Shown: positions 29,614-37,485 of the stretch, piece after piece | How positions within the stretch are numbered: the first letter of the stretch is position 1 | Layout: the number at the start of each line of letters is the position of its first letter | NCBI GenBank assembly: GCA_015060765.1 | Contig: SUXW01000011.1 | Span: forward strand, 1 to 64,000 | Direction: 5' to 3' | Source: Bacteroides sp. | Lineage (GTDB): Bacteria > Bacteroidota > Bacteroidia > Bacteroidales > Bacteroidaceae | DNA: 64,000 bases | Translations under genes and position numbers: made by a program | The notes under the pieces: model-generated | Database searches by the model: none | What the model was told of the DNA's origin: nothing | Seen by the model: only the letters and a program-made list of their open reading frames with translations

Positions 29614-30593
29614 TTTCTCAGTTCATTATAAATATCCATGTATTGTTTGGCTATTTTTCGTACATCAAACCTCTCTACGTTTATTAATCCTTTGCGGATT
29701 AGTTCTTCGCGATGGTTGGGATGATTGATTACATTCAGATAGGCATCTCTTATGCTGTTTATATCGTATGGATTGACATATTCAACAGCATTTCCTGAAA
29801 TTTCTATCATAGGTTCCAATTGGGAGGTAATCACAACCCGGCCTGTTTTTTGTCCTTCTATAATAGGCATTCCAAAACCTTCGTAAATGGATGGAAAATT
29901 GACAATATCACAATGGATGTATTCTTGACGGATTTCATCGTCTGTTAAATCCTTTTTGTTGGAATAATCTATCTTGTATTCTTTGAGCATATCTATTGTC
30001 TCATTGTCTAATTCACCGATAATCCTTAAATGGCAAGGAATGTCTTTTAGTGCTATAATTGTTCTTCTTAAATTTTTATTCCAAAAAGTTCCTACATGAA
30101 GAATTGTAGGTTTCACCTCATTGAAAGATTTTGGAATGAATTCTATTTTAGGGTCGATAGGATTATAGATTACTTGTATTTTATCTGAATGTATGTACCG
30201 ATTGATTTCCTTTTGAGTTTGTTTGGAAATGCATATAGTTCTATCTGCTAAAAGAATAGGAATATAAACCCAAAATATCAATTTATAGATTTTGATCAAA
30301 ATATTTGAAGCATTTCTTATAAAGACAAGATCGTGAATGGTTAATATTTTTCTACATCCAATTAATCCTATGATGGAATCATGTATTTGCCCACTGATAT
30401 GGTTTACTCCATATTTATCCCTATTCTTATATGCAAAAAGTATATTATGGTAAATGGATAGGGGAGTAGTTCTTTCGGTTTGTGTATAGTGGTCCTTGAT
30501 ACTTTCATATTTAGCAATTTCATATTCTAAAGTACTGAATACTTTATGAATGGAATACCCACAAGATTTGTTCCGATGAAAATAGGTTATCAT
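29610..30593 (-). CDS. Glycosyltransferase family 4, short
   Basis: The 327-residue protein has KILTIHDLVFIRN, ILHVGTFWNKNLRRTIIALK and YEGFGMPIIEGQKTGRVVIT with the EX7E motif. It resembles the short GT4 mannosyl/rhamnosyl transferases of capsule loci. It overlaps both neighbours by four bases, so the genes are translated as a chain. Confidence 0.88.
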   Translation of the reverse strand: MITYFHRNKSCGYSIHKVFSTLEYEIAKYESIKDHYTQTERTTPLSIYHNILFAYKNRDKYGVNHISGQIHDSIIGLIGCRKILTIHDLVFIRNASNILIKIYKLIFWVYIPILLADRTICISKQTQKEINRYIHSDKIQVIYNPIDPKIEFIPKSFNEVKPTILHVGTFWNKNLRRTIIALKDIPCHLRIIGELDNETIDMLKEYKIDYSNKKDLTDDEIRQEYIHCDIVNFPSIYEGFGMPIIEGQKTGRVVITSQLEPMIEISGNAVEYVNPYDINSIRDAYLNVINHPNHREELIRKGLINVERFDVRKIAKQYMDIYNELRK

Positions 30594-31831
30594 GCTATAC
30601 TCAATGTCGTTTTGATGGATGCTATCAATTCATTCTCATAACAGCTCCATGGTCTTTTTGAGGCTGTCTTCATCGCTTCCTTGCCGACCGTTTGTAATAT
30701 TTCAGGGTGTTGGATAAATTTCTCCAATAATTCTCTGATAGGTGCACTTTCTCCCGCTTTTACAATCCATCCGTCTTTATCATGAGTGATGAGGTCGGGG
30801 GCACAAGTTCGTTCCGTGGTAATAACGGGTGTACCTTGCGACATGGCTTCTGTAATGACAAGTCCAAACCCTTCAAAAAGAGAAGGGAATATAAATACAT
30901 CATGTTCGGCCATGCATTGTAAAACCTCATCGTGTGGTAATGATGGTATGTAATTTACTTTTTTCAAGGCTTCTTTCAGAACAGGACAACCGTTGATGTT
31001 TCCTTTACCAATAACGGTCAGCTCGATGTGCTCTTCTAATCCTTGGATGGATTCGAATAAATAAGAGAGACCTTTATTTTGAGTTAATGCACCTACATAT
31101 AAAGCTCTGATTTTTCTACCTTTGAATGGTATATATTCTCTTTGTATATTTATTGTTGGAAATCCGTATGGGATAACATGGATAGGTGGTAATTGCTTAG
31201 GATAATATTTTTTTAAGCAATCTTTGGCATAAGTACTTGCAATAAAGATTGTATCAGAATATTCAATTTCAAAATCTTTTCGTTTGAATTTGTTAACTGA
31301 ATCGTTTAAACCAGAAAAAGTACTAATCCATTTTGGGTTGCATTGCCTTTCTTTTTTAAGAATTTCTTGTTTTGCTCTCCAATAAATGGATGGGATATCA
31401 TATAAACATATTATGCCATTTTTTTTTGCAGTTTTAAAAGTTTCATATGCACCGTCTTCATATGCATATATGGAATGAATGGTTTTCTTGTCTTTTATAT
31501 ACGTGGAGACCTTTTTGTCCAAATCTTTGTATACATTATCGATGCAGAAGATTCCTGTTTCGTGCGTTGTAAAAATAGTTAGATGTAATTTTTGGCAAAT
31601 GATTCTACTTAATTCTTTTATTGGGTATGTTTGAGTCTTATTTTTAATGCTATAAACAAATTCCCTTCTTTTTATATCTTTAAATATATAGCTTAAATAA
31701 TATAAGTAACTATTTTTGAAACAACTGATACACGTGTGAAATGTATCCAGTATTCCATTGTTATGTAATACGTGGATGACACTTCTAACATTGGTGTTAC
31801 CTGTAGGATGAGATATGACAATTTTACTCAT
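30590..31831 (-). CDS. Glycosyltransferase family 4
   Basis: The 413-residue GT-B enzyme starts SKIVISHPTGNTNVRSVIHV and has IRALYVGALTQNKGLSYLFE and FEGFGLVITEAMSQGTPVIT with the EX7E pattern. The N-terminal half has an unusual run of short aromatic and charged segments, typical of variable acceptor-binding domains. The donor is unknown. Confidence 0.89.
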   Translation of the reverse strand: MSKIVISHPTGNTNVRSVIHVLHNNGILDTFHTCISCFKNSYLYYLSYIFKDIKRREFVYSIKNKTQTYPIKELSRIICQKLHLTIFTTHETGIFCIDNVYKDLDKKVSTYIKDKKTIHSIYAYEDGAYETFKTAKKNGIICLYDIPSIYWRAKQEILKKERQCNPKWISTFSGLNDSVNKFKRKDFEIEYSDTIFIASTYAKDCLKKYYPKQLPPIHVIPYGFPTINIQREYIPFKGRKIRALYVGALTQNKGLSYLFESIQGLEEHIELTVIGKGNINGCPVLKEALKKVNYIPSLPHDEVLQCMAEHDVFIFPSLFEGFGLVITEAMSQGTPVITTERTCAPDLITHDKDGWIVKAGESAPIRELLEKFIQHPEILQTVGKEAMKTASKRPWSCYENELIASIKTTLSIA

Positions 31832-31842
31832 GATACCAATTC

Positions 31843-32661
31843 CTAGTTCTTATATTTTTCTGATATATACCTATCTGGTAATATATTAATGGCATATAAG
31901 TATAAATAGTAAATTAATGCATTGGTTATTCCAAAGTGCTTTTTCCTATAATAGAAATTGATTCTTGGTGGAGATCCTAAAGGAGAATGTAAATATTTGA
32001 ATCTTTCAATGATTGAGACATTCCATTTTTTTATTCTGCATATTTTTTCTCTTTTACTGCATGCAATTGCTTTACGTGTTGAAACAACTTTTATCCCTCT
32101 TTTTATTGCGGTTAGGCCATAGTCTAAATCACCTAAATCATGGTGATATGTAGGATCAATAATCCCAATTTCTTTAACAACTTCTTTGGGTACTAAAACA
32201 ACGTTACCGTTCATGTATCTAATTTCTTGTGGAGTATCATTAGGAAGAATAATTTCTTTTTTCTGATTATATCCACCATAAATTATTTTTTTCGTTTCTA
32301 CATCTTCTACAAGACCAGATACAATACAAGTGTGAGAAATAATATTTTTACATTCTATAAGTTCCTTATAAAATGAAGGATATAATACTATGTCGTCGTT
32401 AAGCCATAAATAATGATCATAATCATTCTTAAGTGCCTCTTTCCATGCAGTGTACATTCCTCGACTCCAATATAAACTTCCATCTCCTTGAATCAAATGA
32501 ATGTGTGGATATTCATTTCTTATCATATCTGTGGTTCCATCTATAGAACCATCATCAACTAAAAAAACGTCATTGTTTAGTTGTGAGGATAATAATGAAT
32601 TGAGACATTTTTTTGTCTGTTCTTTTCTGTTATGACAAGTTATTAGTATTGCAGTTTTCAT
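31843..32661 (-). CDS. Glycosyltransferase family 2
   Basis: The 272-residue GT-A protein has ILITCHNRKEQTKKCLNSLL, VFLVDDGSIDGTTDMI, the DxD region YLWLNDDIVLYPS and DLGDLDYGLTAIKRG. It belongs to the rhamnosyltransferase-like group of GT2. It overlaps the upstream acetyltransferase by four bases. Confidence 0.88.
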   Translation of the reverse strand: MKTAILITCHNRKEQTKKCLNSLLSSQLNNDVFLVDDGSIDGTTDMIRNEYPHIHLIQGDGSLYWSRGMYTAWKEALKNDYDHYLWLNDDIVLYPSFYKELIECKNIISHTCIVSGLVEDVETKKIIYGGYNQKKEIILPNDTPQEIRYMNGNVVLVPKEVVKEIGIIDPTYHHDLGDLDYGLTAIKRGIKVVSTRKAIACSKREKICRIKKWNVSIIERFKYLHSPLGSPPRINFYYRKKHFGITNALIYYLYLYAINILPDRYISEKYKN

Positions 32662-33344
32662 ATGTCGATTCCTTCAAATAATCGTTTTATGCCTTTGCCT
32701 TTTAATTTAGCAGGAGAACCTGCAAGTAATGAATATTCAGGAATGTCGGAGTAATCTTTGTTGCATAAACTATTTGATGCAACGATTGTATTGTTTGGAG
32801 TAATAGTCCCTTTCATTATATTACAACGATTCCCAAACCAATTATATGAACCAATTTTTATAGGTGAATTAATAGGATTGATGATATTATTTTTTATATT
32901 TTTTGTATAATGAAAATTTGTATCAAATATTTGGCATTCCCAACTGAAGTCTATTTCATTGTTGAAAATAATAGTTTCTTCACAATAGATTTTATTTAAA
33001 GCTCCAATACGGACATGATTACCAAATTCTAATGTTCCTTTTGGACCAACATGGATGTAGGAGCTACATCCAATCTCTGTTTTCCCATGGAAAATTATTT
33101 TCCCTTGTAAATCAAGAATAAATGGATTATGCGGAAACATGTCACTACCTCTTCCTCCGATTCTTATCATGGCTCTTTGTATATGCGAAGCGTCTATTCT
33201 TATTTTACCATGCAAATTTTCAAATCGAACTTTATAATAGAAATCAAAAGGTAATTTAATCGCTTGCCTAAAAGGTAGCATTTTGAAATTAAAATATATG
33301 ATAGCTATGATGTTGTGTTGTATAAAATAATTAAATATGTTCAT
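32658..33344 (-). CDS. Hexapeptide-repeat acyltransferase
   Basis: The 228-residue protein shows irregular left-handed beta-helix repeats (GKTEIGCSSYIHVGPKGTLE, GNHVRIGALNKIYCEETII, IKIGSYNWFGNRCNIMKG) and the usual LAGSPAKLKGKGI end. It probably acetylates a sugar of the repeat unit. It begins eight bases after the Wzy stop. Confidence 0.82.
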   Translation of the reverse strand: MNIFNYFIQHNIIAIIYFNFKMLPFRQAIKLPFDFYYKVRFENLHGKIRIDASHIQRAMIRIGGRGSDMFPHNPFILDLQGKIIFHGKTEIGCSSYIHVGPKGTLEFGNHVRIGALNKIYCEETIIFNNEIDFSWECQIFDTNFHYTKNIKNNIINPINSPIKIGSYNWFGNRCNIMKGTITPNNTIVASNSLCNKDYSDIPEYSLLAGSPAKLKGKGIKRLFEGIDI

Positions 33345-33352
33345 TGTAGCTT

Positions 33353-34684
33353 TTATATATTTTTATTTAGAGTGGTGAAAAAATAACCTGTTATGAAGAA
33401 TGTAAAATTTGCAATGAATAAATTCCCCCATGAAAAATAAAGTCCAAAACATATAAAAATGGTTGGATATAGAAAAATGGGATAATAGTTACTTGTATTT
33501 ATACTTTTTTTTAGAATAGGTATACATCGTAATACATATCCCAATCTAATACTTAATATAATCCAACCTAGAAATAATCCTGATTCACATATAGTTCGTA
33601 AACCATCCCATTCTGCTAAAGCAAAACCTGCATTTTTATCTATTCCCATGATGCGACCTCCGGTTTGTGTGCTCATACCTTGGCCAAATCCCCAAAAAGG
33701 AATACTTTCGCCATCTAAAGTTTGTGGAAAAAATAAAGCTTGTATATTATATTCAATGTTTCGACTGATAATCTCTAATACTATTCCTGTTATGACATTG
33801 CTATTCCCTTGTTCTATGATAGCTACAGATTCAAATCTTTGGCCTAAATTATTGATGGCTTTTTGCCCAATTGGTGTTATAAAAATGAGAAGTAATAAGG
33901 ATATGCCGATTATACTATATTTGAAAAGACGTCTAATGTATTGTTTATTAATTATAAATAAAAAATATATAATGACGGCAATATGAAGTATTAATGTCGT
34001 GCGAGATGCGGAACAAAAACATGCTAATATATCCAAAATGCAAGTTGTTATTAATACTTTTTTATTAAGCCTATTTACTTTAAAAAATAAAAAATAACAT
34101 ATGATAGAGAAAGCTAATAAGGAAAACAGTGAATTATGAGTGTGATGTATAAAGATACCTGCAGGTCTGAATGCGCTGGCTAATTCTGATACTGAAACAT
34201 ATGCAATTTCTTCTCTAACTTCACTTCCTAAGTAATTCAAAAAATGAGATGGGGGTAACATGAATTGAATGATTAGCAAAATGGAATTTGCTATAGATGT
34301 ATATATAATAACTTTACTAAAGAAATTTAGATCTTTTTCAGTTAGAATTTTCCCGATAAAAAAACAGACTGGAAGTCCAAACCAATATGGTAAACAACCA
34401 TATAGTGCAACGATTAGATTGCCATGCCCAAAAATCATAGTTGTAGCAAAAACAATGATCCCAACAAAAAAAAATGATATTTCCCATCGTGTCATTCTCT
34501 TGATATATTTGAATCCAATCAAGCAAATGATTATAGCTGCAACTTGTTTCAACATCATTATAGGTGCTGATAGTGAAGGTAATAACCATTTTCGGAAGAT
34601 GCCATCGAATAATATCAAGAAAAAATAGGCATATATGGTCGAATGTAATTTATTGTATATGTTGGTCGGTATTAAGATTGGCAT
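33353..34684 (-). CDS. wzy: O-antigen polymerase-like protein (Wzy)
   Basis: The 443-residue, very hydrophobic protein has about 11-12 membrane segments, short cytosolic loops and a large central periplasmic loop (about residues 290-345, including SIPFWGFGQGMSTQTGGRI). This layout and its place beside Wzx mark the repeat-unit polymerase. Sequence identity in this family is low, so the call rests on topology and context. It overlaps the flippase gene by 13 bases. Confidence 0.82.
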   Translation of the reverse strand: MPILIPTNIYNKLHSTIYAYFFLILFDGIFRKWLLPSLSAPIMMLKQVAAIIICLIGFKYIKRMTRWEISFFFVGIIVFATTMIFGHGNLIVALYGCLPYWFGLPVCFFIGKILTEKDLNFFSKVIIYTSIANSILLIIQFMLPPSHFLNYLGSEVREEIAYVSVSELASAFRPAGIFIHHTHNSLFSLLAFSIICYFLFFKVNRLNKKVLITTCILDILACFCSASRTTLILHIAVIIYFLFIINKQYIRRLFKYSIIGISLLLLIFITPIGQKAINNLGQRFESVAIIEQGNSNVITGIVLEIISRNIEYNIQALFFPQTLDGESIPFWGFGQGMSTQTGGRIMGIDKNAGFALAEWDGLRTICESGLFLGWIILSIRLGYVLRCIPILKKSINTSNYYPIFLYPTIFICFGLYFSWGNLFIANFTFFITGYFFTTLNKNI

Positions 34685-36207
34685 TTGCTATTTCTCTTTA
34701 GTAAAATGTAAGAATGTAAGTGTTGTCGCTCTGTTGAACTAAGTCCAAATACATATATAATTATCAATAACACAAAACAATTTGCTAAAAGTAATTGGCT
34801 AATTCCGATAATGCTAGTTAATGTGATAGTTGATAATAAATAACAAACAATAGATGATAGCCCCAATGTCACGCAACAAGGAACAATGACTTGAAAACTA
34901 ACCTCCCTAATCTTAATTGCACTAACTCTGCTTGCAATGTAAGTTCTAATACCACATGATACAACATCCATAATAATGACAGATATTAGCATGTAGTTGG
35001 GATTGTTGGTGAGTTTTCCTATAAGAAATCCCATGGGTACAGCCAACAAATAAAAACAATCTGGAACCAGCATAAAATGTTTGATGCGGTTGGTGGCCAA
35101 TACCGCTGTTCTGATGGGCTCAAAAAAAGCATAGGTCAAACTGATGAAGACGGTACATTGTGCAAAGGTAACGGCATAAGGAGGAACTTCGCCTAACCAT
35201 AATTGCATGATATATTCGGTCCTGAATAGAAAAGGTATCATGATGATGAGAATCATGAAAACTTGTATTTTGCAACCTGTATATATCAGGCGTTTATGTT
35301 TTTCTATTTCGTTGTTGGCATAAGTTTTTGTAATTTGTGGAGCAATGGCCTTGTGTACGTTCAGTGCAAACGAAAGAATGGAATTCTTCAATTGTAAGGC
35401 AATGGCATATACAGCATTGATTGCTACTCCGAATATCAAATTGAAAGAGAGTATAATACCTTGTGATGCTATAGTAAGTATTATTCCAGAAGTACACGTA
35501 ATCCCTGCAAATGTCCCCATTTCTTTCATCGTGTCTTTATCAATCATGAACCGATAGCTGACTTCTGTCTTGAATTTCTGTTGGCAATATTGCTGGTAGA
35601 TTATTCGAATGAACAGACCTATTGCAAAGAGAAAGGCGGAATAGATAATCAACCGATGGTCATGGAAATAGGAGAGGCAATAAGCTGCGGCACAACTCAA
35701 TACTACTTGAATGATAGAAATCCCTGCAAAGGCTCCCATACGTTCGTGAGCTATGATAAGGGCATTGTATGGAATGCTCACAAGGTTGATGAGACTCCCA
35801 ACTACTGATAATTGATATACCCAGAATGCGGCTTGCTTACTTCCTTCGGGGATGTTGATATGATGATGTAATACCCACAATCCTCCTGTTTCCAGTAAAA
35901 TCAAGATAAAGGCAGAAAGAAGAAAAATGATGTTCAGCGATGAACAGAATATCTTGTTTACGTTGCCTTCGTTTTTCCCGAGTTCGAAAGTGATGAACCG
36001 TTGAATGGTACTGGTTATTCCGTAAGTAAAGACGCTGAATAGTCCGACTACGCTTCCTACAACACCGTATACTCCCATTTCGTCTACTCCCAAATTTTTC
36101 AGAACAAGGCGAGTAGCGTATAGATTCAGCCACATGGTAAAGGCCATTCTCAGATAGAGCAGGCCAGTGTTTTTGATGATTCGTTCCTTATTGAAATTAT
36201 CTCCCAT
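34672..36207 (-). CDS. wzx: Polysaccharide flippase (Wzx)
   Basis: The 511-residue membrane protein of the MATE/MVF-related oligosaccharide flippase family has about 12-14 segments. Recognisable parts are the N-terminal KNTGLLYLRMAFTMWLNLYA, VYGVVGSVVGLFSVFTYGIT and SIPYNALIIAHERMGAFAGI. It would carry the lipid-linked repeat unit across the inner membrane. It is the first gene after the repeat-rich non-coding stretch that separates it from upxY. Confidence 0.88.
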   Translation of the reverse strand: MGDNFNKERIIKNTGLLYLRMAFTMWLNLYATRLVLKNLGVDEMGVYGVVGSVVGLFSVFTYGITSTIQRFITFELGKNEGNVNKIFCSSLNIIFLLSAFILILLETGGLWVLHHHINIPEGSKQAAFWVYQLSVVGSLINLVSIPYNALIIAHERMGAFAGISIIQVVLSCAAAYCLSYFHDHRLIIYSAFLFAIGLFIRIIYQQYCQQKFKTEVSYRFMIDKDTMKEMGTFAGITCTSGIILTIASQGIILSFNLIFGVAINAVYAIALQLKNSILSFALNVHKAIAPQITKTYANNEIEKHKRLIYTGCKIQVFMILIIMIPFLFRTEYIMQLWLGEVPPYAVTFAQCTVFISLTYAFFEPIRTAVLATNRIKHFMLVPDCFYLLAVPMGFLIGKLTNNPNYMLISVIIMDVVSCGIRTYIASRVSAIKIREVSFQVIVPCCVTLGLSSIVCYLLSTITLTSIIGISQLLLANCFVLLIIIYVFGLSSTERQHLHSYILLKRNSKCQS

Positions 36208-36335
36208 GCACTAAAATAGGATGTTGTTATAATTCGGGACTAAAAGTTTTTGAAAATTTACCTACATCCCTACATGATTCTGCTTATCTGCTTGATTACC
36301 AGGTTGTAAACCATGTAGGGAATCCTGTAGGGAGC

Positions 36336-36360
36336 ATGTAGGGAGTTGAATTCCCTACAT
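36336..36360. repeat. Hairpin inside the repeat element
   Basis: ATGTAGGGA (36336-36344) and TCCCTACAT (36352-36360) form a perfect 9-bp stem with a 7-base loop. On the plus strand TTTTAT follows, a weak terminator; on the minus strand, the direction of transcription here, no T-run follows. Confidence 0.65.
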
Positions 36361-36462
36361 TTTATAAGAAACGGTAAACTAAACTTGTTGTCATCTGATA
36401 AGAAAAGCGTTAACTGATATCGATAGATTCATTCACCATTCTTTGGACCTTCGTTCATAATG

Positions 36463-36504
36463 CTTTGAACGGTGGTTCAAAGTACTTCGTACGGTGGTTT
36501 AAAG
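36463..36504. repeat. Two tandem palindromic 20-mers
   Basis: CTTTGAAC-ggtg-GTTCAAAG (36463-36482) is a perfect 8-bp palindrome. Two bases later CTTCGTAC-ggtg-GTTTAAAG (36485-36504) is a diverged copy with the same centre. They occupy the middle of the inverted-arm element. Confidence 0.7.
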
Positions 36505-36551
36505 ATTTTGATTGAGTTTATCTGCTTGATTTTCAGTATTATATAAATCAT

Positions 36552-36573
36552 GTAGGCAAATTATGTTGCCTAC
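36552..36573. repeat. Second hairpin inside the repeat element
   Basis: GTAGGCAA (36552-36559) pairs perfectly with TTGCCTAC (36566-36573), loop of six bases. It mirrors the left-arm hairpin in position but has a different stem. Confidence 0.6.
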
Positions 36574-36689
36574 AGGTTCCTTACATGCTTCCCTACATGG
36601 TTAATGAATTGATAATTAGAAGGATAAGCTTAATCATGTAGGGATGTAGGTAAAATTGCGAAAAAACTATTTGTAGCTATAACCGAATT

Positions 36690-37220
36690 CTACGGTTGCG
36701 GCTGAATGGCTTTGCAATACCAACGGGAAATGCGTACCATTACTCCCATACCTACAAATACTTTCAAGAAGTAGAAACGATTGTTTTTTCGTATCAATTT
36801 GCCGGTACTTCCTTTGAACGGACCTTGCACTACCCGTACTTCCTTACCTATCAGAATATCGGCTTCGGTTGGTGTCATGAATACGGATTCCTTGAACTGA
36901 GGATCGCATAGCATACGGAGCTCTGCCATTTCTTGAGAAGATATCTCACAGAATTTCTGCCGACCGGGGTGATGGAATATCATCAGTGGAACCGGACTTT
37001 GGGCAAATTGTTCCATCATTTCTTGTGGAGTGCCTTTTTTTTCGACAAACAACAGATTGTGTATGGCAGGAACAAAGGTAGGCTTACGCGGATTCTCTTG
37101 AGTGGATGGACCAAAAGTCATGGGGATGAAGTGTGCATATCCTTTTTCTGTCAGGAATTGGCTGGCCTTTTGTTCCTGGCAATGAATGGTGCGGATGGCA
37201 TACCACGAAGAATTGTCCAT
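36690..37220 (-). CDS. UpxY-family transcription antiterminator (NusG paralogue)
   Basis: This 176-residue specialised NusG has an N-terminal NGN domain beginning WYAIRTIHCQEQKASQFL (residues 6-23) and a C-terminal KOW segment GKEVRVVQGPFKGSTGKL. UpxY proteins of Bacteroides capsule loci bind RNA polymerase in the 5' leader and prevent early termination of their own operon. The frame is open to an alternative start at 37385, but the NGN domain begins just after the ATG at 37220, so that start is chosen. This leaves a leader of about 190 bases from the predicted promoter. No UpxZ partner is present. Confidence 0.88.
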   Translation of the reverse strand: MDNSSWYAIRTIHCQEQKASQFLTEKGYAHFIPMTFGPSTQENPRKPTFVPAIHNLLFVEKKGTPQEMMEQFAQSPVPLMIFHHPGRQKFCEISSQEMAELRMLCDPQFKESVFMTPTEADILIGKEVRVVQGPFKGSTGKLIRKNNRFYFLKVFVGMGVMVRISRWYCKAIQPQP

Positions 37221-37418
37221 ATCGTATTGATGATTCAATGAACCGGCTTTCAGTGGAATCCTGTATATCCTTAGGGCAATTCTTCTCTTCCTGCAAAAAT
37301 GGGATATCTTGCAGATATATAGTAGCTTAACCATAAGGATATAGCTTTGGATTGCTCCACCGTACAAGAGGAACCGGAACCTCACGGATAATAAGTCAAC
37401 TTATTTGCTATAACATGA

Positions 37419-37426
37419 CAAAGGTA
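37419..37426 (-). promoter_or_regulatory. Promoter (-7) of the upxY/polysaccharide operon
   Basis: The minus strand reads TACCTTTG, a full TAnnTTTG match, right after the ompA terminator. It predicts a start near 37412 and a leader of about 190 bases. The leader contains a perfect small hairpin (AATAAGT/ACTTATT at 37390-37405). The -33 match is poor. Confidence 0.55.
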
Positions 37427-37428
37427 TA

Positions 37429-37468
37429 AAAAAAGGCGGACTATCTTGGTAGAATGTCCGCCTTTTTT
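37429..37468. terminator. Terminator after ompA
   Basis: A 13-bp stem (37429-37441 with 37456-37468) is flanked by A and T runs that work on both strands. It ends the ompA transcript 17 bases after its stop and lies right before the upxY promoter. Confidence 0.85.
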
Positions 37469-37485
37469 GTCTCTTGTATACAATA

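Larger units (their letters stand above)
36257..36654. repeat. Inverted-arm repeat element
   Basis: The 23 bases at 36257-36279 are the exact reverse complement of 36632-36654. The arms remain alignable inward with the same spacing: AACCATGTAGGGAA at 36309-36322 is mirrored at 36588-36602. The unit CATGTAGG or its complement recurs at 36271, 36312, 36335, 36352, 36549, 36591 and 36635, with looser copies at 36324 and 36582. The 14-mer TTATCTGCTTGATT also occurs as a direct repeat (36284-36297 and 36518-36531). No transposase or recombinase is present. Confidence 0.75.
36208..36689. other. 482-base non-coding stretch between upxY and wzx
   Basis: No gene of credible length is seen on either strand. 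The stretch is filled by repeats of the short unit CATGTAGGG in both orientations, a 23-bp perfect inverted repeat at its ends, several hairpins and two tandem palindromic 20-mers; these are listed separately. I found no TAnnTTTG promoter on either strand inside it. Confidence 0.7.

Noticed and set aside
36463-36504. Tandem 20-mers as the start of a CRISPR array
   Set aside because: There are only two copies, spaced by two bases, with no spacers and no cas genes.
36257-36654. The inverted-repeat element as an invertible capsule promoter
   Set aside because: I scanned both strands of the element and found no TAnnTTTG. The operon promoter is upstream of upxY, and no recombinase gene is near. 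Inversion as such is not excluded.
37221-37385. Upstream extension of upxY to an alternative start at 37385
   Set aside because: The added 55 residues are basic and hydrophobic without family resemblance, and the NGN domain begins right after the ATG at 37220.
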